Shown here one piece after another: positions 1 through 12,412 of a DNA stretch of 64,000 nucleotides. The notes under the pieces are model-generated. The model was not told where the DNA came from. It searched no databases and worked only from the letters and a program-made list of their open reading frames with translations. The translations under genes and the position numbers were made by a program. How positions within the stretch are numbered: position 1 is the stretch's first letter; every line of letters starts with the position of its first letter. This DNA comes from Rhytidiadelphus loreus (lineage: Eukaryota > Streptophyta > Bryopsida > Hypnales > Hylocomiaceae), in contig OX344762.1 in the NCBI GenBank assembly GCA_947034895.1, positions 27,136,760 through 27,200,759 on the forward strand. The letters are read 5' to 3'.

Positions 1-84
1 GTCCAAAATTAAATTTAAATAGAATGAAAGTATAATAAAATTTAATCTACCAACATCAAATTTAATTTAACAATCTGAATTAAA

Positions 85-800
85 TTAAATTTAAATCTAA
101 TCTACCAATATTGAATTAAATTTGACCATTAGAAGATTTTCAGGCCAAAATAAGACTGTAAGTTCCCAAGTGTTCCCGAACAGTGGGGAACGCTGGGAAC
201 TATGCAACAGTAGCGATCCGACGTGGCCACGACTATACCATGTGAGCTGCTATTAATTTATTAATAATTAAAAAATAAAATTTTAATTTTTTTAATCAAT
301 TTTTCAATTTTTCAATTTTTTCAATTTTTTAATAATTTTTTAATATTTAAAAATTCTGACTACTCCCAAGGCACGGAACAGGCCCGAAACAGCCCTCCCT
401 AGCCCTGGAATCTCTTGTAATGAATTTGAATTAAATTTTATTTAAATCTAATCTACTAATATTGAATTAAATTTAACCATTAGAAGATTTTTCAGGCCAA
501 AATAAGACTATAAGTTCCCAAGCGTTCTTGAACAACGGAGAACGCTAGGAACTATGCTACAGTAGCGATCCGACGTGGCCACGACTGTACCACGTGAGTT
601 GCTATTAATTTATTAATAATTAAAAAATAATTTTTTAATCTTTTAATAATTTTTTAATATTTTATTTTATTTTAATATTTAAAAATTCTGTCTATTCTCA
701 AAGCACGGAACAGACCCAAAACAACCCTGAAACAGCCCTCCCTAGCCCTGGAATCTCTTGTAATGAATTTGAATTAAATTTTATTTAAATTTTATTTACC
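85..800. repeat. Two tandem copies of a ~350-bp AT-rich unit
   Basis: Two successive units share the same order of blocks: an AT-rich lead (near 85 and 445), a block starting accattagaagatttt (about 118 and 476), a GC-richer core with tagcgatccgacgtggccac (near 211 and 565), a run of AATTTTTT, and a tail with ccctccctagccctggaatc (near 394 and 747). The copies differ by scattered substitutions, so the duplication is not recent. A weaker related block (gtgggaaacagcctgaaaca) appears near 18900. No coding potential is seen. Confidence 0.7.
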
Positions 801-857
801 AATATTGAATTAAATTTAAATAGAATTGAATTTTTTTTAATTCAATATTGGTAGATA
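798..857. repeat. Short AT-rich inverted repeat
   Basis: The sequence taccaatattgaattaaat is followed about 20 bases later by its near-perfect reverse complement ending attggta. It closes the tandem repeat above and could be a small fold-back element or the end of a larger decayed one. Confidence 0.5.
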
Positions 858-1444
858 AAAAAATTTAAGCAAAAAAGGTTCAAAGCCTTAAAATCTTCTT
901 TGGAAGAGTCCAAAAAAATGTTTTCTTCACTAACAACACAAATACCTTGCAATCCAGAAGATCAAAGTTTTTGAAGTTTCTTCTACACATTCATATAATT
1001 ATTAGTCTAGTACAATATCTTGTGATTAAATATGCAAAAGAAAAAAATTCTAAAGTTTTTTTGGACTTTACAATAGATATGGTAGTTTTGAGTGAACTTT
1101 CAAGGGATAAAACATTATTGATTAGTAACTTGAAATATATAAATTTAGACATTCAATTCATTGCAAACTAGTAAAAATTAAAGTTTCTAATTTAAATAAT
1201 TTTGAGTTCTTATCACAAGAGAGTGGAAAACTTTTAGTCTTTTACTAGCAAGATGATATTAAAAGTTTTAAATAGTTAGACTAATAATTTTAAATCTATG
1301 AATTTTTAACTTTAAACGTAAATTTAACAAACAACAATTTTCAAAATTTACAATTTACATGTTTATAGCTTTCAAGAATTTAAGATGTTGAAATTTCAAC
1401 TTTTGCAAATTCCATAGTCTTCAACTAGTCACTAGAGAAGTGGA
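858..1444. other. AT-rich non-coding stretch
   Basis: No convincing gene. A short open frame at 947-1171 has low-complexity AT-driven composition and no recognisable domain, so it is not annotated as coding. Confidence 0.5.
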
Positions 1445-2412
1445 GCCCTAATATAAATTGAATTTGATCTACATGTAAATTGAATTAAAATTGTTTATCA
1501 ATTCTTACACAACAAAATTCAAATTCCATTAGTTGACATCTTACTTTAATTTAATTATTGTTTAGTGAACCACAATGGCTAATAGATTTGATGATGGCAA
1601 TAAACTAATGATGTACTCTACAAGCAAAATGACCAAAATTACAGACTAAATTCTACATTTTGTGAAGTTCTTTTTAGTATTATCGTAGTTCTTTTGTAGC
1701 CCAATGCTTGGTTTCTTCACTTCTCAACATTTTAGAGTTAATAATGCCATTCAAACCAAGCATTATATTCTTATTTTTTCCTACTTATTTTCTTACTAGC
1801 ATATTAGAAAATTTGAAATAAATCTATGTACACATTTTATTGAAGCTTTGTTGCTACAAATTTTAAGAAAGAAAGAATGATGTTTAAAATTTATAAAAAC
1901 AATCAAATCAATATTCAAGCAATCAAGCAATTGGAATTTTTAATATTTAAGAGCAATATCATTTTTGAAATTTGAAGTTTTCTATGAGAAACTAAAGTTT
2001 GATAAACAATAAATGATTATTAAGAAAAATTGTAACTGTCTGAAGTTTTAGTTTCAGTTTTTTGTACATATCATTCATTACTTTCAAAAATAGACTCATA
2101 GAACGATGATTATATGGCATGCTTTTAAAAAGATTCTATTATTTTCTTAGAAAAATTATTTGCAAAATTAAATTACTATGACAAACTATGGTATATCTAA
2201 AAAAATTACAAAAATTGGATGCAAGTTTGAGTTTTAAATTTGTATTAATTTTCAATTCTTTAAATAGTTTTTCAAATCTTCCTATCTAAAAATTAGAATT
2301 GTAAGATACGCATTGGCAGAGTTCATGTGCGATGAACTTCGACAGTCTGACTAGTACATGTCTTCTTCAAATTGTAAAAATCGCTATTTTTCCTTGAAGA
2401 GTTCAATTTATC
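1445..2412 (+). repeat. Dispersed repeat R1, copy 1
   Basis: This stretch is collinear with 21205-22108 in the same orientation. Shared landmarks include ccaagcattatattctta, a block about accaaaattacagactaaa, and a tail with attgtaagatacgcattgg. No open reading frame spans either copy. Copy 1 ends exactly where the left arm of the kinase inverted duplication begins, so the repeat may mark a rearrangement breakpoint. Confidence 0.65.
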
Positions 2413-2715
2413 CCCTCCCGTTGAATGCATGCTCTGAAATTTTAAGAAATCCCAGCAAAACCATCCAGGAACATGACTGTACAATTTCAGACTCAGTTCC
2501 TTATCGAAACGATTCTCACACTACAATGCTAAATGGCCAAGATAATCAGTGCATCCGCAGTTTCTACTTGAATGCCAGAAGAATGTTCAAGCCACGGGCT
2601 CATATCAGATGAGAAAAAGCTTTCAAGGTATGAAAAAAAGGTCCTAAATAGTCCATAGCTACAATGCCTGCAATGTTCACGACCAGAGTTGCAGATTCAT
2701 AGTTCATGAGCACTG

Positions 2716-5700
2716 TCAATTGATGACAGTGCCTTTACGCGTGAAGCTCGAAGATTTGGGCTTCAGACTGAGGCTACGACAAATGTTGTTGCAACGATGG
2801 GTTTCAAAGAAACTGTCCATTCCTGCATTGCTCCAGTTGGTCTTGGTCCTGGCATAGCAGTAGACATGCTTGCAATGAACTGCAGGATCACACAATATGA
2901 ACACTTTCTTCCCATCGGAGTCCTCCACCTGCACGCCTTGCAAGTCGGTCACCATGAGCAAACCATTGGAGCGTTGGTATGTCCAGTGAGAGAAGGCGTG
3001 CAGAGTGGCCGCGTAATCTTTGGTATTCACATAATTCACATTGTTGCTGTAACGAATCCATTTTCCTTCCAACCACTTTTCCATGTTGTAGTATGTTGAA
3101 TCTCCCACCTGGAGAACCGAAACCGCCGTGAACTGCACGGTCTTGTATTGAAGGAGTACCGATAATCTGTGTCAAAACGACGAGATAGAGCAATCGTTCA
3201 TAAACCAATGGACGTACTAGTTGTGACGGGATTATATATATTAGTCAATGTTGAATCCAGTATACAAAGATTCTGAAAAATCGAGATTTCTTGCATACTT
3301 TTTTTTCCCTTTTCAATGTTGTTTCATGGAACGAGAAGTGTTATGAATTCATTTACCCCAGTCAAGAAATGAATTTTTACCTCTCAAGTTCCTGGTTGAA
3401 ATGCTCGGCCATGAAAGCGGCGACTGTCTGCACCTCCATTTGCTCACGATACGCGTCTATTGTGTGCACATTGCGAGCATGCACTCCAACAAGCTCCTTG
3501 AATCTTTTCACCACCATTTTTCTGCAATGTTCCACTGTGTCAAGCACATTCAAAGTAACCTTCAAGCATGTCACAAGGGACCCAAGTTTAATCAGAAACA
3601 GATCATGCACGCTTTCAAAACTAGTTAAGGTATGCAAGCTATTTGGAAGCAGTCAATGCCATTACCGAGACTGTGATCATCTGGGGAATGAGCAAATCCC
3701 TAGTCTCAATGAACGCAAATTGTACAGAAAGTCAGAGCACGTGTTCAGAAGTTTTTACTTAAGATGGATTTGAATGCTTAATATCCTGCAATGTTCACTA
3801 CTTTGCTATGCTTCAAGACTCTCACTGCTGGCTAGGAGGTGTACGCACCTTGGTGGAGTGCATGCACCCTCGTGAACTTGTGCGTAATATGGCCACCTCA
3901 CGTTCCCTTCATCCGAGAAAGGTCTAAGCGCTATCTGTACGATTAAAGCAGGCTTTTGTTCCAACACCAACGATCTGTCTTTATCCACAATCCTGAACAA
4001 ATCTTCCAAAGTAGCCGGGAGCCTGCAGAACTCAGGAAATCGAACAATTTGAAAGTTCAGCTTCAGAGGTCATACATAAATTGGCACTGAAAAATGAATT
4101 GAGAGGGTCCATCAACTGTGTTCTTACTTGTAACTGAATTGCACTCCTTTTTTCCGCTTGATATTGTTCCATTGTGGTGTTTCATTCTTCCATGCCACCG
4201 GCAAATACCTGGGCACAGATGGACCTGCGGGGTTTCCATGAAATTCGCACCAAATTATGCAAGGGAGGAAATAGAGCTAGGCAGGTGAATACATACAAAA
4301 AAATCCCCTGTGCGATAACAGGGGAATCTACACAAATCCCTTGGAAGTGAAAAAGCAGGAATGTCTACAGTCTCACCTTCCCCTGAATATTGCAAATTCC
4401 TTGTATGGCCGCAACTGAAGAGGCTGATTTCAACACACTGGGGGATTCATGTGCAAATAACTTTCTTGCAATTCGTTTTATAAAATCTTTATTAAAATCG
4501 CAAAAGGTTTGCTCCATAGCATTAATTGTATTCCTGCAGAGTTATCAAAGGAAAAGCAAAAGCCCCTAACGTACTTAACTTGCGCATCTCATTTTGGCAT
4601 GCAATGGAATACTTGCCAATAGAATTGAAATTTTCTTTACCTGTACCAACTGCTCGAGTAGAGACCGCGATACTCCTGCAGGAAGCACTCACCACGACCT
4701 CCAGTAGGTCACTAATCTTGTCAAGCTTCTCCTCTTGGATCCATCCCCCTTGAGGAGTGCGCTCTCGGAACACGGTCAACATCTTCTTCGTGTTGTCGGT
4801 GATGTGACAAAACATGTAGTTCAGGATCTTGCAGTCATGGCGAAGAGCTGCCAGCAATTTGCTGATGTCCCGGCCCTTGGAGTCCCCGTTCGGGTAGTCA
4901 TCTCGCACTCCGTCGTGAAATTCCTTGCCGTGGCAAGGCATATCAGCGATGTGAATGAGGACTCGAGTTTTGGAGCTCCAGCTCAGAGTCGCGGCGCGCT
5001 CCAGCCCGGAGAACACGTCCTCGGGTGCGTCCCCACCCCCTGTTGCTTTCACTTTCGCTATTGCGGAGACGAATACGCTCTCGGGACCTGCGGAGATTTC
5101 CATCAAATTCAAGCCTACTTTCAGATAAAATGGACAAAATATGTAAAATTGCACCTGCCCTTGTCGTCAAAGGAAACCCCTCGAGTGCGTCTCAGTAGTG
5201 GAAATCGGGAAACTCCCCAAACTGTCGGTGAAGCCTGACCTTCAAAACTGTCGGTGAAGTCGCACTTCTGGGATTCGTCCTGATCGTACTCAGCGTAGTC
5301 TCGGTATGGCACAAACGCCACGCGTAGCTTTAATTTCGGAAACGCCTTCCTGACTTCAGTTGCAATTTCTGGAACCACATTCTTCACCTCAATTATCGAC
5401 CTCTGCACAGACAATTTATTTGTCTAGCACCATATATGAGAAACTTTCACTGGTTGAAACGTACCCAAAGATATTGAGTGAAAGGGGTTTGATGTCGTGC
5501 CAACTAGCTATTTGCATACTACTTTTTGAGGAAATGGAGGCATAATAAATGATTATATGGTGGGTTGTGTGTCAGTAGATTACCGACATGCTGCCCGTCG
5601 CGTCCACGAGGAAAGCCAGGTCGACCTGCTGCGCTTGCCGAATTCATTTCTTGAGCTCAAGGTTTCGAATCCTCTCGTCTCTTCTCTTGTCCATGAGAAG

Positions 5701-6138
5701 CTGCTGCTCACGATCGACGCAACGAACCGAGCCCTCGCACCATATTGTCGACATGGGATCCTCCCCGGAAACTCTCGACTCTTTCATTCTAAGATTCTCC
5801 AACCTCGCAAGCTGCTTCTCAAGTTCATCGTTGCGCCTCTGAAGCGCTAACGAAGCAGAGCTGGTTCCCAATGGTCGACTTGGCCCTGCCCTTGCGGTAC
5901 CTTCTGCCACGACCTTTTCCAGCTTCGCCAGCTTCTGCTCAAGCTCCTGGTTTCTCTTCTGGACAGCGAGAGAAGCAGAGCTCAAGCCAGCCGAAATCAC
6001 CGTCTTCGTCGTTCTCGGAGACTCTGCAATTCGGCAGCCGCGCGCAAATGACAATTCTGGCTCCGGCTCTTCTTCAATCCCGTGCTGAGGTTCCACCAAG
6101 TAAGAAGTCGACAGCCCTGATCTTCCTGTATGAGACAT
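2716..6138 (-). pseudogene. vWA / alpha-kinase gene, copy A, with a premature stop
   Basis: Seven exons (5584-6138, 5240-5402, 4641-5087, 4128-4224, 3849-4022, 3381-3521, 2716-3166, all complement) match the exons of copy B. Exons 2-7 have identical lengths and no frameshift. The encoded order is a coiled-coil N-terminus, a vWA domain (MIDAS-like DATGSM) and a C-terminal alpha-kinase domain ending ETHRCNNICRSL. The start chosen is ATG at 6138, matching copy B. Codon 165, at 5644-5646, is TGA where copy B has ATG, just before the vWA domain. As written only a 164-aa N-terminal fragment would be made. Because everything downstream is otherwise intact, a recent null allele, an assembly error, RNA editing or readthrough are all possible. 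Family knowledge: vWA/alpha-kinases of the Dictyostelium VwkA type are Ser/Thr kinases unrelated in sequence to classical protein kinases. Confidence 0.8.
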
Positions 6139-6590
6139 GACCCTTAATTGCGCAATAGCAATCACAGAAACTGACTGGAACTTTCCTTTCGGTCGATGAG
6201 CTACTACAAAATGCAATATACCAGTAGCAATCAAGCTGCATGTACCATGGATCAGCTAGATTGCACTGAACTAAGTGGGATTTCGCTCTCCTGCAGCAAT
6301 CCTAGCCTTGGACTTAATTTGTTTGCTGATGCGAACTAGCTAGCGATATTGTAACAGTTCGAACTCCAGCAAGCGTAAATTAATAAGCAAAGCATGCCAG
6401 GATATGTCTGTGAATCAGGCCGGAGAGATGGAGCTAGCTAGAGCGAGTGGGGGAATGGTATGGAACTTGTGCAGACAGGGAATCTGCTAAAGAAAGGCAG
6501 ATGATCTACACAAAATGCAGCTTGAAAAACAGACTGAAGCACTTGAGGATAAACGAACAGACTTGGAGTTTACACTTATACTCGTACGAG

Positions 6591-6600
6591 TCCGTATATC
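6591..6600 (-). promoter_or_regulatory. Degraded TATA region of copy A
   Basis: On the minus strand this reads gatatacgga, aligned with gatatataacgg of copy B. The TATATAA core of copy B is lost here by a small deletion, so copy A may have a weaker core promoter as well as the premature stop. Confidence 0.35.
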
Positions 6601-7049
6601 CGAAGCCCACTGTCTACAGGACTCGGTACATTAAGTTAGTGTAGCGGCTCTCCCTAATTACATCCATTAAAACTCTAGTAAGCTACCTACGCGCGCTTGA
6701 ATGGGATTACGGCGGCTCTGAGTGTAAGAGCAACAGCCGGCAATGACTTACATTCGACTAACAGAATCAATTTTATCTGACTTTTTTGCATCCAGGTCTA
6801 TTTATTGATCGATGGCATGCATGTTCTCCTCCTTGATATCACTCAGGTCTTTTCTTTTTCTTTTTTTAAGAAGTGCAGGGATGGGGATCACTTAAAATTT
6901 GGTGAAAATTTATTTTGGTGAAGCCCTATCTTTCTAGATTCATCCATCTTTTAGACCCAAAACACTTTTCGATGAGGATCATGCACTTTTTCATCCAAAT
7001 TTGGTGACTTAATCCACATTTAACCTCTAACTAAAGAGACCAATGAGCC

Positions 7050-7900
7050 CACTTTAGACTTTTGAAAACTTGGGCAAGCTTTATTGAGTTCATATTTTTA
7101 AAAAAATTTGCATGAATTTCCTTAAATGGATGTTGACTCATTATAATCTATATGTGAAGCTTTGTTTCATGTCATTTTGATAAATATTGCAAAAGTTAGA
7201 AGGATTTTTTCAATTTCAATGTCAAACCTTGCAACAAAAAATTTATTCTAAAAATTTATTAATTCTTTTTTTGAGATTTTATATACTGATACCTTCTATT
7301 ATGAGGAGTTTTATTTTACAAGCAATGAAGGTAGAAAAAACATACAAAGTCATCTTTTGCTCTCAATTTTGAAAATTTTCAAATAAAAATAAAAATAAAG
7401 GATAATTATTAGTTATTTACTAGAACATTTTCACCAATAGGATTAACAATTCTCAAATTCTTCCAAAAGTTATTAGCACATTAGTTATATATTTCATTTA
7501 GTAACACCTTCCACTTTATAATTTTTTTTTAAATGAATATGAAAGTTTTTTTGGTTTAATTTTCTTATACATCTTATCAACCTATTTTTCAACTCATTGA
7601 CTAAAATGCACAATCAAGTTATAGGATAATTGCTAAACATGTTGAAAGACAAAACTTCACCTTTTGGAAGGGCTAAAAAAGCCTACATTTTGAGGTTTAG
7701 ACACATTAAACTTGCAATCAGTGGAAAAATTCACTTAAAATTTTTGGGACAATGTACTTGAATAAGTTAACCAAGGATCATGTGTTTGGATTTGTCAAGA
7801 AATATAATTTGATGAAGATTTTGACCTTGCTTTGGAGATTATAGAGAAGTTTGAAGCAATTTTGAACTTTTAAATATGAAAGATTTATTTTGAAATCTTG
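7050..7900 (+). repeat. Dispersed repeat R2, copy 1
   Basis: Collinear with about 18560-19520 in the same orientation. Shared landmarks are aacaattctcaaattctt, catgttgaaagacaaaactt and the block following ttcacc (near 7657 and 19352). A third, more diverged relative may lie near 47890-48060 (agctttgttt ... aaaagttacaagg). No reading frame is conserved. Confidence 0.6.
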
Positions 7901-9284
7901 GAGCAATTTGACACCATGATGGTGCAAAAAAAAAGGATAGGTCTTCATATGTAATTCAACTCATAGAGGTTAATTTTTTGAATTGCATCATTAGAACATG
8001 TCTCCTCATGCAAAAGATTGATGACATTAGATTTAATTAAAAGCTGTGGGGCTGTCTTTAAGGTTCAGTAAGTAATGAACTAACAAAAAAATTGTGCAAA
8101 TTAAAGAGAATGTAACAAAATTGTAATGAATGAAATTATGCTACACTTTGTTTACGAGTTTGTTTAACATGATATATTACAATCATAGAATTACTACCAA
8201 GGTTTTTAAAAAAATTCGTGAAGAATCATCAACCATGCTAGCACGTAGTGAATAGTTGAGCAAATATGGATTATTTAAGTCAAGGGATATGTTTTGGAAC
8301 AAATTATATGGCATATTATTTGCACTACTAAACTTTTTGTTTGTCAAAAATTGATTATAACATTAATGATGACTTTATTTGCTATAAAAGAATATGACTC
8401 TTTTATAGTTTAGATTGACGATTTGAAAATGGCACATGACATATGCCATTTTAACAAAATTCCCTATATATGCACAAAAGTTGAGCTCAACACAATCTTC
8501 TCAATGCAAGTGAATTTTTGAGACTTTTTTATACTACTTTTTTCTTAAGAGTTTTAGAGAGGCTACAAGTGATTTTCTATGGCTCCTAGGAGATTTAAAA
8601 ATCAACAACTTAGAGCAATTTTGGGGATGCATGAGCAAAACAATTCATATGGCAAAATTTGGGTAGTTTTGAGTATTTCCAAAGCACTTGCAGTGACATA
8701 GTGCAAAGGTTTGGTGAAAGACGGAATTTGACGATTGGAGCTTTATATCATTGACCTAAAATTATTAATAAGTCATAAATGTGATGACTATGATGTTGTA
8801 AGGAGGTTAAATGATTGATGTACTTCTATATTTGTGCACAACTATAGGAAGAGGATTAGGATTTATGGGTATAAAGTTGAGTGATGGCTTTGTTTGAAGG
8901 AGCCTTCAAAGGCAAGGGGTGCAAGCATGTGTGAAGACCAAAAAGCCAATTTTGACAAAGAAGCATTAGGCAAGTGATTTTAAAAGGAAAAAAAATGCAA
9001 GACTGTAACTTGAATAGATTGAAGTTATGTCATTTTGTAATGTCAAAATTTAACCTTTTGGACTTAGATATGTAGAAATATTGTTGAAGAAAGAATGGAG
9101 TGTGTCTCTTAGACCAACATATGCAATATGCAGTACAATATGGAGGAGGAAACATAATTGTATGGACTTGTATGAATTGGGAACAAGTTCGCAAGCTTCA
9201 TTTGGTTGAAGAGAAGATGGATAGATTTTGGTAAATTACTACTAGAAAATTCATTTTTTTTGTTGATTTGGTTTCTGTTGATTT

Positions 9285-9332
9285 GGGTCACTTTTCTATT
9301 GATTTTGATAGAAACCAATAGAAAAGTGACTC
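9285..9332. repeat. Small perfect hairpin
   Basis: Stem gtcacttttctattg and its reverse complement caatagaaaagtgac flank a ~15-base loop. It sits in non-coding sequence; no family is assigned. Confidence 0.5.
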
Positions 9333-10193
9333 TTACTTACTCCTCAGCCTCAATACAAATCACTAGGGGACGTTGCCAAACACCAATGCAAAACACATGA
9401 TAGACAATTGTGGCTTCATTCTGTCAACGTCTAAAGGATGTTTGGGAGTGGAGGTCCTTGAAGAAGAAACTACGGGAGATTGTAAGCCAAAGATCTATAA
9501 GTAGTAGCAGATACAATTGAGGACCTAAATTATTCAAGGTAATAGAATTGCTAAAGAGTAGGTCACATTTGTAGTAGGTAGATTCAGGAACAAGGGGGTA
9601 GATCTTTCTTTCTTTCTTGGAGTGGAGATATAGAATAGAATATCAATTTCACTAATTTTTTTTGGATGTAATACAAAACTTTGGATTCCTAATTATATAC
9701 TATTTTGTAGCAAAGAACCACACTTAGATTGTAAATATCCTAAAACCGTAAATTGTTGCAATCTTGCTAGCTATGTATGTGTTATTTGGAGATTGTGGTG
9801 GAGACATCCGCACCATTACAAGTAGGAACTTGTAATGAAGGCATTAGAAAAAATTTAAGGCCTCTGGATGGCTGCTTCGCAATCCTTCGAGGTACCTTGA
9901 AATTTTTATTTTTTTTGCTCAAAAGTTTGTTTTTCTCCTATTTCCGCCCAACTGAACCAGCAGCAATAGTGGCTTAGGAACCAAAATTTACGAGTAAATT
10001 TTATTTTAAATTTTAATCTTAAAAAAATTATTTTAAAAAATTGCGATTTTTGACTGTTTTGACGAGCATATGCTGAAATTCACACAAGCTAACAATGCAT
10101 TGCAACTATAAACTGCTAATAGACTTCTTATGTCCCTTTCTAGCAGCCCTCCTAAGGCTTCAAAATTTCTCTAATAGAAACTTGGCATTGAAG

Positions 10194-10460
10194 AATGAGG
10201 TTGATGGCAATGTTTAGCGACCACCTAAGTCAACAATAGAGACAAATGTAAGAAAGGAAATTTCAAAATTATAGAAACAAACCATGCCGTTCTCTTTTAC
10301 AAGTACTCTCATAGACTGCACTTTGCACATTGCAGTTTTTGAGAGTACTTGTAAAGAAGAACGGCATAGTTTCTTTCTATAATTTTCAAAGAGTTCTTTT
10401 CCAACATTTGTCTCCAATGTTGATTTAGGTGGTCGTTGAGCATTGACATCAACTTCTTTC
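10194..10460. repeat. Long imperfect fold-back (possible hairpin RNA or MITE)
   Basis: Two arms of about 120 bases are reverse complements with scattered mismatches. The left arm includes gaccacctaagtcaacaat and catgccgttctc; the right arm includes gaacggcatagtttc and aatgttgatttaggtggtc. The loop lies near 10320-10335. Arms this long with dispersed mismatches fit either an old MITE or a young MIRNA-like locus made by inverted duplication. Confidence 0.6.
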
Positions 10461-10972
10461 TTTGAACACCATGGGCTCCAGTTTTGGCAAGCAATCAACA
10501 TGCAAGGCTATTGATGTCTCCACCATAGTCTTTGAACATGTACTTCAATTTGCTACCCAGAATGCAACAATTCATGGTTTACAATGCTTCTACAAGCTCT
10601 CATTTCACGGTGTATACATCCAACACGTATATAATTATTCAATGTTTTGATTGTGGCAACAATACAAGGCACACTACTATTATATTAAAAAAATGTGTCA
10701 CGGTTCCATCCGTCACAATTTTGTTGCATTCGCACAATTTTTCATCAGTTCCTTATTGAACCCTGAATTAAGACATCTCAAAGCTTTTAACTAATAAGAT
10801 CTATTGTAGTGACATTAACCTTTTGGGCACCAACTGAAATCTCAGTGTTCTAGTTAGATATACATAATTCATAAAAATAACTTCGAAGAGTTGAATTACA
10901 ATGTAACCAAAAGAGGCAAGCAACCGTGTGACCTGCCTCTCGCCGGGTGCCAAGAAAACCTGAGCCGTCGAT

Positions 10973-11217
10973 CATAGGAAGATTTCACTACGTTAGCCCC
11001 AGGGTCTAATCTTCATTGGGGCCTGAACTCCCTAGCTGTAGACCCCTGGGTTTTTGAACTCCCCCACTTTAGCCCGACCAAGGTGTGCAATTTTGGGGTC
11101 TAAAGTGACGTCCAGAAAGAAAATTTGAAATTTTTCGAGTCCCTTGTAAAAAGGGGCTAAAGTAGGGGTTATTGCATGAAACATTAGCCCCTGCTAATCC
11201 CTCGAAATCTTCCTGTG
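10973..11217. mobile_element. Putative ~245-bp MITE
   Basis: The left end aggaagatttc is repeated in inverse orientation as gaaatcttcct at the right end, and both ends continue into similar ttagcccc/ggggctaa motifs. No open reading frame is present. Target duplication is unclear, so the superfamily is not assigned. Confidence 0.35.
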
Positions 11218-11919
11218 GATGTTTTCAAGAAAATATTATAACCCGGCCCCCAGCAACCATTGATTCAATTTGAAAAACAGTACTCCTTAGGTGTCGTTCC
11301 ACCTGCACCGTGGATCTCGGATCAAGTGTTGTTGAAAGGAAAACAATAAATAACACGGTGGACGACTTGCATGAAATCATTAGGGTTCGCGCCATTATTG
11401 GTCGGTTGTCCTCGCGAGTCTGCAGAATTTCTATATCACTTGAATTGTGGCACTGCTTCGTGGTGATTGCTAGCTTCGTTGGGGCTCCCAATTTCGTGGC
11501 GAAATATATCCTGACTTGCTTGGAGCTTGGTTGTAGGTTCGTCAGCAGACGTGTCGTTCTAACTTGTGAGGTATGTCGTGATTTGAATTTTGTCACGGCA
11601 GGGTTTTGTAGTCAGTCTTGTCTGGTGGAACTTGTGAATTTCTACGTGAGAAATTACATACGGAACATAATGTAACCCAAAGTGGCAGATCCACACATGA
11701 GGACGTGAACATGCCTGCCATCAATTTACCTCGATCGATGAAAAAGAAGAAGATAAAATTGATTCTGTTAGTCGAAAGTACAGTACAGTGAGTCACTGCC
11801 GGCTGTTGCTCACGTCTTCAGAGCCGCCGTAATCCCATGAGTAGGTAACGTAATGGAGTTTTAATGGATGTAATTAGGAGAAGCCGCTACGCTAGTGTAC
11901 AGTACAGTATTGAAGTGGA

Positions 11920-11926
11920 TATATAA
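11920..11926 (+). promoter_or_regulatory. TATA box of kinase copy B
   Basis: TATATAA lies about 490 bases upstream of the chosen ATG and is followed by a pyrimidine-rich stretch (about 11940-11975) typical of plant transcription starts. The implied 5' leader is about 450 bases. The aligned position in copy A lacks the core. Confidence 0.5.
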
Positions 11927-12412
11927 CGGTAACCTCCAGTCCTCTACCATCTAGTTTCATCTTCTCCCTTCAGGTTTCAGCTTCACCTGAGCTCGTCGCA
12001 GCCCTCCCCAATTCATTTCTCCTCGAGTGTTGCAATCTGTAATTCAAGCTGCACTCTGTATAGATCTGCCTTTCTTTAGCAGATTTCCTATCTGCATAAG
12101 CTCCATCCTATTCCCACACGCACTTTTTCTCTCCAGATTCACAGATCCTGGCATGGTTTGCAAATGAACGCTTGCTGGAATTCGAACTGTTGCAAGATAG
12201 CTGGCTAGTTAGTATCAGCAAGAAAATCCTATGCAAGGATTTCTGCAGGCATCTAGAAGAGTGAAAGCCCACTTAGTTCAGTGCAATCTAGCTGATCGAT
12301 GCATGCACGCAGCTTGATAACTACTGATACGTTGCATTTTGCACTAGCTCATCGACCGGACGGAAAGTTCCAGTAAGTTTCTGTGATTGCTAATATTGCG
12401 TAATTAGGGGTC

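Larger units (their letters stand above)
2400..6775 (-). repeat. Left arm of an inverted duplication
   Basis: On the minus strand this segment matches 11790-16110 on the plus strand, including exons, parts of introns, the 3' flank (cagtgcatccgcagtttct near 2547 against the reverse complement near 15970) and the 5' flank (gggattacggcggctctgag near 6702 against its complement near 11825). Exons are conserved in length while introns differ by substitutions and indels, so the duplication is old. About 5 kb of AT-rich sequence separates the arms, leaving the two kinase genes head to head. Confidence 0.85.
6776..10190. other. AT-rich spacer between the kinase arms
   Basis: No gene is supported. 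It contains dispersed repeat R2 (about 7050-7900), a small hairpin near 9285-9332 and poly-A/T tracts. Short frames at 7187-7372, 9109-9400 and 9777-9977 are AT-driven and lack domains. Confidence 0.5.

Noticed and set aside
2358..2612. 84-codon plus-strand frame at the end of copy A
   Set aside because: It spans the junction of repeat R1 and the kinase 3' flank and is not conserved in copy B.
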